A DNA stretch of 6,641 nucleotides, taken from assembly GCA_020630835.1 (NCBI GenBank), contig JAHDIL010000035.1, positions 1-6,641 of the forward strand, in the 5' to 3' direction. Made by a program: the position numbers and the translations under genes. How positions within the stretch are numbered: the stretch's first letter is position 1; each line of letters opens with the position of its first letter. Below the pieces are notes generated by a model. That model had not been told where the DNA came from. It made no database searches and saw nothing but the letters and a program-made list of their open reading frames with translations. Of this stretch, positions 1 through 5,938 are shown one piece after another. The stretch is from Verrucomicrobiota bacterium (lineage in GTDB: Bacteria > Verrucomicrobiota > Verrucomicrobiia > Verrucomicrobiales > DEV007).

Positions 1-835
1 CCTGGTTCTTGCCATAGCGATCCTTGGTCTTATCATCTTCTTTTGACAAATCGAAGGCATCACGCGCGGCTTGCGAACCAATTAGGCTGTATGCTCGCTG
101 ATAGAACGAATCCATAGCGTCGATAGAATCGGAATTCTCAGTAGCACGAAAATGGCTGTCCACCGTCTCCAATAAGGAGCGGCGGCGGTCATAGCGCTTT
201 TGGTCGATACCAGGAGGCAGGCTCAAATCGCGGACCTTAAAGTTCTTAAGGTTTCCTGGGTCACTGCCAACCGAAAAGGGGCCATACATGGATGAAAGAT
301 ATCCAGTCCCACCCCACTCGTTAACCATCTTGGGCACAGCGATATAGGGAGGGAGATTTTTTCGAGGACCGAATTCGTGAGAGACGACAGAACCAAAACT
401 TGGGAATTGAATCGCCGGGCTTGGCTTATATCCCGTCATCATGTTGTGCGACCCACGTTCATGCGCGGCCTCTCCATGAGTCATGGAGCGGATTACCGTC
501 ACCTTATCGGCAACTTTGGCCATATTCTTAAAGTGCTCACCAAATTGGAGCCCATCCACATTTGTATCAATTGCCTTATAGGGCCCCCGGTATTCCGAAG
601 GAGCGTAGGGCTTAGGATCCCAAGACTCTTGATGAGCCATGCCTCCGTTGAGGTAAATATGGATAAGGGACTTGGCAACGCCCTCTTTGGATTCGTAGAA
701 CTTAGCAGCTGCGTTCGCGTCGTTCCTGAGCAAGTGCGGGAGCGTGAGACCAAGCCCCGAAGAAAAGCCCACCTGAAGGAAGTCCCGGCGTCCCCACCCA
801 GCTCCCAAGTTCAATGACTGATTTGTTGAATTCAT
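1..835 (-). CDS. DUF1501 family protein, Tat-exported (partial, C-terminus outside window)
   Basis: The reading frame is open from the ATG at 835-833 to the window edge, giving 278 residues. Family members are usually about 430-480 residues, so roughly 60% is visible. A twin-arginine signal is seen at residues 16-22 (GRRDFLQVG context), followed by a short apolar stretch, so export of the folded protein by Tat is likely. DUF1501 hallmarks follow: IYLNGG..H.ESWDPKP at about 60-76, RSMTHGEAAHERGSHNMMTG at 116-135, and PSFGSVVSHEFG at 145-156, then LPPYIAVP. The family belongs to the alkaline phosphatase/sulfatase-like clan; D73 and the His cluster 120/125/130 may be metal or active-site positions (inference). 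The substrate is unknown. DUF1501 genes commonly sit beside PSCyt1/DUF1549/DUF1553 genes in planctomycetes and verrucomicrobia. Here the gene diverges from a PSCyt1-WD40 gene. Family assignment is confident; function is not. Confidence 0.9.
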   Translation of the reverse strand, partial: MNSTNQSLNLGAGWGRRDFLQVGFSSGLGLTLPHLLRNDANAAAKFYESKEGVAKSLIHIYLNGGMAHQESWDPKPYAPSEYRGPYKAIDTNVDGLQFGEHFKNMAKVADKVTVIRSMTHGEAAHERGSHNMMTGYKPSPAIQFPSFGSVVSHEFGPRKNLPPYIAVPKMVNEWGGTGYLSSMYGPFSVGSDPGNLKNFKVRDLSLPPGIDQKRYDRRRSLLETVDSHFRATENSDSIDAMDSFYQRAYSLIGSQAARDAFDLSKEDDKTKDRYGKNQ

Positions 836-839
836 ATCG

Positions 840-849
840 CTTTCCTTTC
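840..849 (-). promoter_or_regulatory. Ribosome binding site of the DUF1501 gene
   Basis: Read on the minus strand, GAAAGGAAAG ends four bases before the ATG at 835, with its AGGA core about seven bases away. This is a reasonable Shine-Dalgarno match. It supports that start codon, which also places the twin-arginine motif at a normal distance (residue 16) from the N-terminus. Confidence 0.6.
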
Positions 850-959
850 GTTTTTGGATTTCGAACACCCAAAAGATAGTCGCAAAATCCTTACGAATCT
901 AGTCCCAAGCCCCTCAAATTAGGACGCGATGACGCCGTTACCCAATCGCGGCCACAACT

Positions 960-996
960 AAAAAAAACCGCTAAATACCGCAATAACGCCTATAAT
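960..996 (+). promoter_or_regulatory. Probable promoter of the cytochrome/WD40 gene (perfect -10, A-tract upstream)
   Basis: TATAAT at 991-996 matches the sigma-70 -10 consensus perfectly. At the normal 16-18 base spacing there is no good -35 hexamer. A run of eight A at 960-967 falls at about -43 to -36 relative to a predicted start near 1003, where a proximal UP-element subsite would lie, and may compensate. The predicted 5' leader is about 31 bases and holds no clear Shine-Dalgarno sequence. Between the A-tract and the -10, ACCGC occurs twice in phase, at 967 and 977. The promoter is inferred from sequence alone. Confidence 0.45.
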
Positions 997-1034
997 CTGC
1001 CTTTTCACGCCATGGCATTCTCGTATGTTCATGG

Positions 1035-4000
1035 ATGCAAAAGTCGATTCGCTTCTTTCGTGGCTTCCTACTTTCCTCAACCGTCTTTTCGCTGGTAGGA
1101 TTTTCCTCAGCTCTATTCGCTGCCGAGAAAGTTAACTTCGAAGATCATATTCTACCCATTCTTGAGAACCGCTGCCTGAACTGTCACAATCCTGACAAGG
1201 CGAAAGGCGGCCTAGATCTCTCCTCTTACACAGCCATGATGTCAGGCGGGTCGGGAGGTGAAGTTGTGACTCCGATGGAAGCTGGATCTTCCCGTATCTA
1301 CACTCTAAGCGCTAGAACCGAAGAGCCGGTAATGCCTCCAAAAGGAGAACACGTTACGGCAGAAGAGCTAGCCCTACTGGAAAAGTGGATCCAGGCAGGC
1401 ATACTGGAGACATCCTCAAGCACCGCAAAAAAGGCGTCTAAACCCACCCTCAATCTCACCATCAAATCGGCAGCGGGAAAACCAGAGGGAGAACCCGCCA
1501 TGCCAAAGCACTTACTCCTGCAGCCTGGCATCTTAACAGAGCGTGGCAGCACGATTTCAGACATCGCCCACAGCCCATGGGCCCCGATCGCGGCAGTAGC
1601 CGGTCAGAAACAGGTTTTACTCTATCATTCAGAGGATTTCGACCTTGTGGGAGTTCTCCCCTACCCAGAGGGATTCCCCCGTAGTCTCTCATTCAGCTCG
1701 AATGGAGCCTACCTGAGCGCTGGTGGAGGGCGCGCTGGGAAAAACGGAAATGTAGTCGTCTGGGACGTCGAAACGGGGAAACGTATCATTGATGTCGGTA
1801 AAGAATTTGACACCGTTCTCGGGGCTGACGTATCGCCTGATTTGAAGAACGTCATCCTCGGAGGTCCTGGGAAAAATATCAAAATATGGGACACCACTAC
1901 CGGCGAGCAGATCAACAGTATTAAAAAGCACCCGGACTGGATGCTATCAGCCGCCTACAGCCCGGACGGCATTTTATTTGCTACTGGCGGCCGGAACGGC
2001 GAAGCCTTTGTCTGGGAAGCCGGAACCGGCTACGAATTTCTCAGTCTACGAGGGCACGAAAAAGCCCTCAATAGCCTCTCCTGGCGCCCCGACGGTAACG
2101 CTCTCGCCACCGCGAGCGAAGATGGCAATATCATCGTTTGGGATCTAAACGAAGGCAAAGAACTAAAGAAATGGTCAGCCCACAGTAAACAGGGAGTCAT
2201 GGACATCAGTTTCGCTCCCGACGGGCATCTGGCGTCTGTCGGGCGAGACGGCCATCTGCGCGTGTGGACTATCGATGGCAAGCAACAAGCCGCCGTCAAA
2301 GTGAATAATGATGTGCTGAGCTCTGTGTCGTTCAGCCATGATTCAAAGCGTGTTTTCGTGGGCGACTTGCTCGGAGAAGTTACTGCCTGGGATTGGAAGA
2401 GCGGGGCTCAGCTCGCCTCTCTCGACAGCAACCCTTCCACTATCGACGCGCAACTCAACTCTACTCAGCACCGCCTTAAAGAACTGACAGCACTAGCGCC
2501 GCAACTTCAGCAACAACTCGTAGCTGCTCAAGGAACACAGAAGGCGGCCGCACAAGCGAAATCTGCGGCTGATGCATCCCTTGCCAAAGCAACCCAAAGC
2601 CATGCCGCAGCCAAGAAGCAAGTCGATGGACTTAATGCGCAATCCCAAGCTGCGAATAACAAGCTGGCCGCAGCAACGGCCCATGTAACGAATACGAAAA
2701 ATGCGGTAGCTGCGGCATCTCAGGCTCTCAACAAAAAGCAGGAGGAGCTTAAAGCTGCGCAAGGAGCTCTACCGTCAGTAAAGGGGGAAGTTGCTAAATT
2801 CGCTGCTGCCGAGCAAACAGAAGCCCAAAAAGTCGCTGCAGCAAACGCGTCCCTAACAGCTCTACAGAAAAACGCCGCACCCCAGGTTGCTCATGATGCA
2901 ACTAGAGCCGCTTCGGAGAAAGCAAAGGCAGACTTCGACCAAGCCTCCCAACAAACAAGCGCTACCCAGAACGCCCTCTCTCAAGCAAACCAGGCGTTAG
3001 CTAAAACACAGGGCGAAAAAGCGCATGTGATGAAGCGGCTCGCAGAGCTCATCGCCGCACTCAAAGCCGCGCCCCCAGAGCAACAGGAGGCTATGCGCGT
3101 CGAGATACAAAAGCTCCAGGGCGCCGTGCCCGGTATAGAGGCCACAGAAAAAGGCCAAACTGACGCTCGAAATGCGCACCAGACAAACCTCGCGAGCCAA
3201 ACTCAAAACAGGAATGCTTGCGAGCAAAAATACCAAAATGCCATCGCTGCGAGCAAAGCAGCCGAACAAGAACTCCAAAAACATCGGCAACTGATCAGCA
3301 CTGCGGAAAACTCAGCTAAAGCCGCTCTCGACAACCATAAAAAAGTAGCTGGTGCCCTAGCACAAGCGCGACATAACCTCGCCGCTCAGGAGCAATCCAT
3401 ACAAAAACTAGCTACCGAGCAAAATAGCCTAACCACCAATCTCGCCGCGGAGAAAAATAAGCAAGCCGCCGCCGAAGCGGAAGCAGCAAAGAACCAATCC
3501 ACATCAGGACAACTAACAACACAGCTCTCAGCCGCCAACGCCGTTTTGCAGAAGGAACAGAGTCAACTCGATAAGCTCACCAAAGCTCGCGATGCAGCAA
3601 ATCAAACACTTGCCTCACGAAACAAAGATATTGCAGATCTGCAGACGAGAATAAAACAGACAGCAGATGAGCATTCTCGCCATGAGTTTTTGATAAAGAA
3701 ATGGAAGGCTGCCGCTGTAAATTTCCAAGCGCATGAAGAGCGTGAGGAATTGACACAAGAATCGGTAAAACTCGATAAACAAACTGAGAGCAAACAAAAA
3801 GCAACGGAACTAGCAGAAGCAGCTCGCCAAGCCCGCGAGGCGGAGCAGAAGAAGCTATCCGATGCGCAGAATACAATAAACCAGGGCAAAGAGACTCTCC
3901 GCCTAACCACCTCAAACGTTCTGGCTGACGCCCAAAGCCTTGCTCTTCAGAGGGCTGTCATGCATCTCCATACGGAGGATGAAGCTTCTCCTGAAGAACC

Positions 4001-4265
4001 AAAATCTACCGACTTATTAGCCAAGCTGACTCAGTATTTCAAACTTGCTGATGAAACGGTGCAAGCAGTGGAGGCAGCCTCACAAGTTGCTGAGGCCACG
4101 CCGCCTGTAATCGAACAAAAGCTTTCCGTAGAAAAAGAAAAAACAGCAAGCCTCGAGCAAGAAAGCGCCAAACTGAGCCAGCAGGAGAACCGGGTAAAGG
4201 AACAGAAAGCGCTCGTCAAAAAATTGGAAAACACCTACAAGGAAATAGTTCCAAAGCGAGAGTGA
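1035..4265 (+). CDS. Exported PSCyt1 cytochrome c / WD40 propeller / long coiled-coil fusion protein
   Basis: The protein has 1076 residues. Residues 1-29 are a Sec signal peptide (K3, R6, R9, then a hydrophobic core, cleavage near LFA/AE). Residues 33-123 form a planctomycete-type cytochrome c domain: haem motif C47-L-N-C50-H51 and probable axial Met100 in EPVMPPKG. Residues 165-465 are WD40 repeats with W/WD positions at 243, 285, 327, 369, 411 and 452, spaced 41-42 residues; a degenerate first blade around 185-205 would make seven blades. From about 470 the chain is Ala/Gln/Lys/Glu-rich coiled coil with proline breaks at 489, 580, 616, 680-681 and 699, then a proline-free run 700-985. An acidic, proline-bearing linker (about 980-1025) and a final short helix follow. 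The only cysteines are 47, 50 and 729. The start is chosen because it gives an intact signal peptide; it lacks a clear Shine-Dalgarno, and ATGs at 1025 and 1031 are out of frame. A role in periplasmic electron transfer or scaffolding is inference. It should not be called SMC on coiled-coil similarity. Confidence 0.9.
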   Translation: MQKSIRFFRGFLLSSTVFSLVGFSSALFAAEKVNFEDHILPILENRCLNCHNPDKAKGGLDLSSYTAMMSGGSGGEVVTPMEAGSSRIYTLSARTEEPVMPPKGEHVTAEELALLEKWIQAGILETSSSTAKKASKPTLNLTIKSAAGKPEGEPAMPKHLLLQPGILTERGSTISDIAHSPWAPIAAVAGQKQVLLYHSEDFDLVGVLPYPEGFPRSLSFSSNGAYLSAGGGRAGKNGNVVVWDVETGKRIIDVGKEFDTVLGADVSPDLKNVILGGPGKNIKIWDTTTGEQINSIKKHPDWMLSAAYSPDGILFATGGRNGEAFVWEAGTGYEFLSLRGHEKALNSLSWRPDGNALATASEDGNIIVWDLNEGKELKKWSAHSKQGVMDISFAPDGHLASVGRDGHLRVWTIDGKQQAAVKVNNDVLSSVSFSHDSKRVFVGDLLGEVTAWDWKSGAQLASLDSNPSTIDAQLNSTQHRLKELTALAPQLQQQLVAAQGTQKAAAQAKSAADASLAKATQSHAAAKKQVDGLNAQSQAANNKLAAATAHVTNTKNAVAAASQALNKKQEELKAAQGALPSVKGEVAKFAAAEQTEAQKVAAANASLTALQKNAAPQVAHDATRAASEKAKADFDQASQQTSATQNALSQANQALAKTQGEKAHVMKRLAELIAALKAAPPEQQEAMRVEIQKLQGAVPGIEATEKGQTDARNAHQTNLASQTQNRNACEQKYQNAIAASKAAEQELQKHRQLISTAENSAKAALDNHKKVAGALAQARHNLAAQEQSIQKLATEQNSLTTNLAAEKNKQAAAEAEAAKNQSTSGQLTTQLSAANAVLQKEQSQLDKLTKARDAANQTLASRNKDIADLQTRIKQTADEHSRHEFLIKKWKAAAVNFQAHEEREELTQESVKLDKQTESKQKATELAEAARQAREAEQKKLSDAQNTINQGKETLRLTTSNVLADAQSLALQRAVMHLHTEDEASPEEPKSTDLLAKLTQYFKLADETVQAVEAASQVAEATPPVIEQKLSVEKEKTASLEQESAKLSQQENRVKEQKALVKKLENTYKEIVPKRE

Positions 4266-4279
4266 TCAGGCCTACCCTC

Positions 4280-4283
4280 AGGA
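4280..4283 (+). promoter_or_regulatory. Ribosome binding site of the CPXCG gene
   Basis: AGGA lies four bases before the ATG at 4288, inside the 22-base gap after the cytochrome/WD40 stop codon. Its presence supports real translation of the small downstream ORF. Confidence 0.5.
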
Positions 4284-4287
4284 CGAC

Positions 4288-4476
4288 ATGGAGATTAGTG
4301 AAGTAGTCTGCCCGACTTGTTTCGAGCCCTTCGCTGTCGCCAATCCGCCCTACGGAGAATATCCTGCGTCAGTAGATTACGACTGCGAAATCTGCTGTCG
4401 CCCCATGGTAATCCACTTCGAGGACGACCCTATTGACGGCGTCTATGCCCATGCGGCTTCCCTGGATGATCTATAG
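4288..4476 (+). CDS. CPXCG motif-containing cysteine-rich protein (small zinc-ribbon-like)
   Basis: This 62-residue protein has two cysteine knuckles: C8-P-T-C11 near the N-terminus and C33-E-I-C36-C37-R-P-M further on, followed by an acidic tail. This layout, a CPxC pair then a CxxCCRP block in 50-70 residues, is that of the Cys_rich_CPXG family, which probably binds zinc. The usual CPYCG is CPTCF here, so the glycine after the second cysteine is replaced by phenylalanine. There is no signal peptide, so it is probably cytoplasmic. It begins 22 bases after the cytochrome/WD40 stop and is likely co-transcribed, but that need not imply shared function. The molecular role of the family is not established to my knowledge. 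Confidence 0.82.
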   Translation: MEISEVVCPTCFEPFAVANPPYGEYPASVDYDCEICCRPMVIHFEDDPIDGVYAHAASLDDL

Positions 4477-4507
4477 TCCAAGCCTCTTTTTCCTGCGAAG
4501 GATGGAT

Positions 4508-5338
4508 TCAGGGGAACAATGGCCAGAGTAGAGGCTCCGGTTGATAAGAATCCGTCACGGCGATTTCTATGATGAAATCACCTACTGGAAATTCGCCAGT
4601 TACCAACGGAAGGCATGACACAGCCCATGCACCGCTTTGACCACGATGCAGATGCATAACCGCTGCACAATCGACGGACTCACCGATGGCCAATTCTTGG
4701 CCGATAATAGCATTCACCTCTTGCGCCGAAGATGTCATGACTTCCTTAGTTGGTAGCACAAGCTCGACAAAGCCAGCAGGAAACTCGACTGATCTCCCCT
4801 TCACCACTAAACCCGGGTAAAACGGATCAGCCTCGCTGAGCAAGCGCACCTCAGTCACTGTGATCGTGTCCGACAAGTAGAGAACACCTTCCTCCTGTGA
4901 AAAAGATCGCGCAAAGCGACGTTTCAACTTTCGATTGTATTGAGCGAGATCTTCAAGCTCCAAACCACCAAGCAGAGAAAACAGCTCTCGCGTCGACTGG
5001 AAAGTGCCGCGTGGCGCCGTCTCTGGGCGAAAAGAAGGAAGCTCCGGGAGCTGATCGAAGCGCTTTAGGAGTCGATAATTCCAAGGCACTTCTGGATAGC
5101 CTGACACATACAAGAAGAAGCTCCAACTTGCCAGATTAGCCCCGATCAGGATGAAAAATACAGCAGCCCACAAAAGAGGGTTCCAGTGCTTTTTTCGCTC
5201 TTTCGCGTTATCCAGTTGCCGCTGCCGATAGGAGTTGGCGAGTGAACTGCTCCCATCGCCCAAAGCAGTCAACCGTGAGTGAACCCAATCTTTTAGCGAA
5301 CGCAGCATAGAGGAGATCGAAAAACCTGCACAGCTCAC
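4508..5338 (-). CDS. Unrecognised single-pass membrane protein, co-operonic with the Fe-S carrier
   Basis: I do not recognise the family of this 276-residue protein. The N-terminal 50 residues are polar and end in a basic patch (RQRQLDNAKERKK, about 38-50). A single hydrophobic segment follows at about 54-79. With the basic side inside, residues 80-276 should face the periplasm. That part looks beta-rich from about 150 onward (GVLYLSD, FVELVLP, FIIEIAV) and has two cysteines, C224 and C242, that could form a disulfide. The start is GTG at 5338-5336, overlapping the preceding stop as GTGA, so translational coupling is likely. An in-frame ATG at codon 11 is an alternative and has no better ribosome site. 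No signal peptidase site or enzyme motif is seen. It converges with the CPXCG gene, with a 31-base gap between the stops. Confidence 0.75.
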   Translation of the reverse strand: MSCAGFSISSMLRSLKDWVHSRLTALGDGSSSLANSYRQRQLDNAKERKKHWNPLLWAAVFFILIGANLASWSFFLYVSGYPEVPWNYRLLKRFDQLPELPSFRPETAPRGTFQSTRELFSLLGGLELEDLAQYNRKLKRRFARSFSQEEGVLYLSDTITVTEVRLLSEADPFYPGLVVKGRSVEFPAGFVELVLPTKEVMTSSAQEVNAIIGQELAIGESVDCAAVMHLHRGQSGAWAVSCLPLVTGEFPVGDFIIEIAVTDSYQPEPLLWPLFP

Positions 5339-5739
5339 CCCTGATTGCTCAGACAGGCCTCCTCATCGAAGTTCTCTGGCAGCTCGGCATCGCTCGATTT
5401 TCCAGCATCTCCTGGCTCGAAAGATGTCCCGCAGCCACAGCTTCGTGCGGCATTCGGATTCGTGATCTTGAAGCCTGCATCACTAAGCGCATCTACGTAG
5501 TCGAGATGGCAACCACTGAGATACTCAGTGCTGTCGGCAGCGATCCAGACCCGAGCTTCGTGTGCATTTACCTCCTGATCCCCCTCTACCTGCTCTGCTA
5601 CTTGCATGGCATACTGCATCCCAGCACAGCCTCCTTTCTCCACAAAAAGCCTCAGCCCATAGATACCATCAACCTCAGATTGCTTTGCCTCGACTAGGCG
5701 GGAAATTTCTTCAGCCGCGTCTTTTGTGATCTCGATCAT
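5335..5739 (-). CDS. HesB/IscA/ErpA-type iron-sulfur cluster carrier
   Basis: This is an A-type carrier that accepts Fe-S clusters from a scaffold and passes them to apoproteins in the cytoplasm. The 134 residues contain the family signatures: KGGCAGMQY with C38; a YLSG.HLDYVDAL segment at about 73-85; GFKITNPNA at 89-97; and S-C101-G-C103-GTSF. C38, C101 and C103 are the three expected ligands. C77 and C129 are extra. Canonical IscA/ErpA proteins end a few residues after CGCGxSF; this one continues for about 27 acidic residues (108-134). The sequence alone does not separate IscA from ErpA or SufA, so no symbol is given. Upstream there is no Shine-Dalgarno sequence but a promoter whose predicted start falls at the ATG. 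The downstream membrane-protein gene overlaps by four bases, so the two form an operon. Confidence 0.92.
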   Translation of the reverse strand: MIEITKDAAEEISRLVEAKQSEVDGIYGLRLFVEKGGCAGMQYAMQVAEQVEGDQEVNAHEARVWIAADSTEYLSGCHLDYVDALSDAGFKITNPNAARSCGCGTSFEPGDAGKSSDAELPENFDEEACLSNQG

Positions 5740-5745
5740 ACGATA

Positions 5746-5774
5746 ACTATAGCGAGTAGTTTCAGGCTACCCAA
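5746..5774 (-). promoter_or_regulatory. Candidate promoter of the Fe-S carrier operon, predicted leaderless
   Basis: On the minus strand, TTGGGT (5774-5769) and TATAGT (5751-5746) are separated by 17 bases. The -10 matches consensus at five of six positions and the -35 at three of six. Six bases separate the -10 from the ATG at 5739, so transcription would start at or very near the A of the start codon. The lack of a ribosome binding site is consistent with this. It is predicted from sequence only. Confidence 0.42.
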
Positions 5775-5781
5775 GTAGTTT
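5753..5781 (+). repeat. Imperfect 10-bp direct repeat overlapping the Fe-S carrier promoter
   Basis: CGAGTAGTTT at 5753-5762 and CAAGTAGTTT at 5772-5781 differ at one base and start 19 bases apart, close to two helical turns. One copy lies in the promoter spacer and the other overlaps the -35. CCAAG at 5771-5775 also pairs with CTTGG at 5784-5788. The arrangement could be an operator. I do not see a match to the IscR binding motifs known to me, and a chance repeat is possible. Confidence 0.35.
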
Positions 5782-5938
5782 TCCTTGGTTTTGAGCCGAG
5801 ATGTAAACGGAAGAAACGCCATAGTCGATTGCCTGGGGATAGGATAAAATGGCTAACCAACGCCTCAAGTGCCAGCGCCTCCTTTTTTCCTAGCTTGAAT
5901 CTCCGCATTCGGCATGGGAAGATCGACCCACTGACGTT

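Noticed and set aside
377..817. Open frame of 146 codons on the plus strand
   Set aside because: It lies fully antisense to the DUF1501 gene, whose translation matches family motifs throughout. The plus-strand product resembles nothing I recognise.
1025..1135. 36-codon ORF starting at the upstream ATG at 1025
   Set aside because: It overlaps the signal-peptide region of the cytochrome/WD40 gene in another frame, has no ribosome site and gives no recognisable peptide.
2493..3915. Several minus-strand frames of 60-112 codons under the coiled-coil region
   Set aside because: They are shadows of an Ala/Gln/Lys-rich reading frame, where reverse-strand stops are rare. There is no ribosome site or family resemblance.
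2442..4262. Possible identification of the coiled-coil half as an SMC/Rad50-type ATPase
   Set aside because: No Walker A, Walker B or ABC signature motif is present, and the protein is exported with a haem domain. Only the general coiled-coil composition is shared.
4481..4536. Small hairpin TCCT-GCGA-AGGA at 4491-4502 inside a 7-bp inverted repeat (AGCCTCT/AGAGGCT), considered as a bidirectional terminator
   Set aside because: The inner stem has only four pairs, the outer loop is 42 bases, and no T-run follows the stem on either strand. No terminator can be supported in the convergent gap.
5771..5792. CCAAG/CTTGG hairpin followed by TTTT, considered as a terminator
   Set aside because: It has only five pairs with an eight-base loop, and no gene on the plus strand reads into it.
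5845..5850. TAAAAT as a -10 box for mutL
   Set aside because: It matches at five of six positions, but the best -35 at the right distance (TAGTCG) is poor and the leader would be about 80 bases. Too weak to annotate.
5914..5934. Six-codon mini-ORF (MGRSTH) ending four bases before the mutL ATG
   Set aside because: A regulatory upstream ORF is possible, but so short an ORF arises easily by chance and there is no ribosome site.
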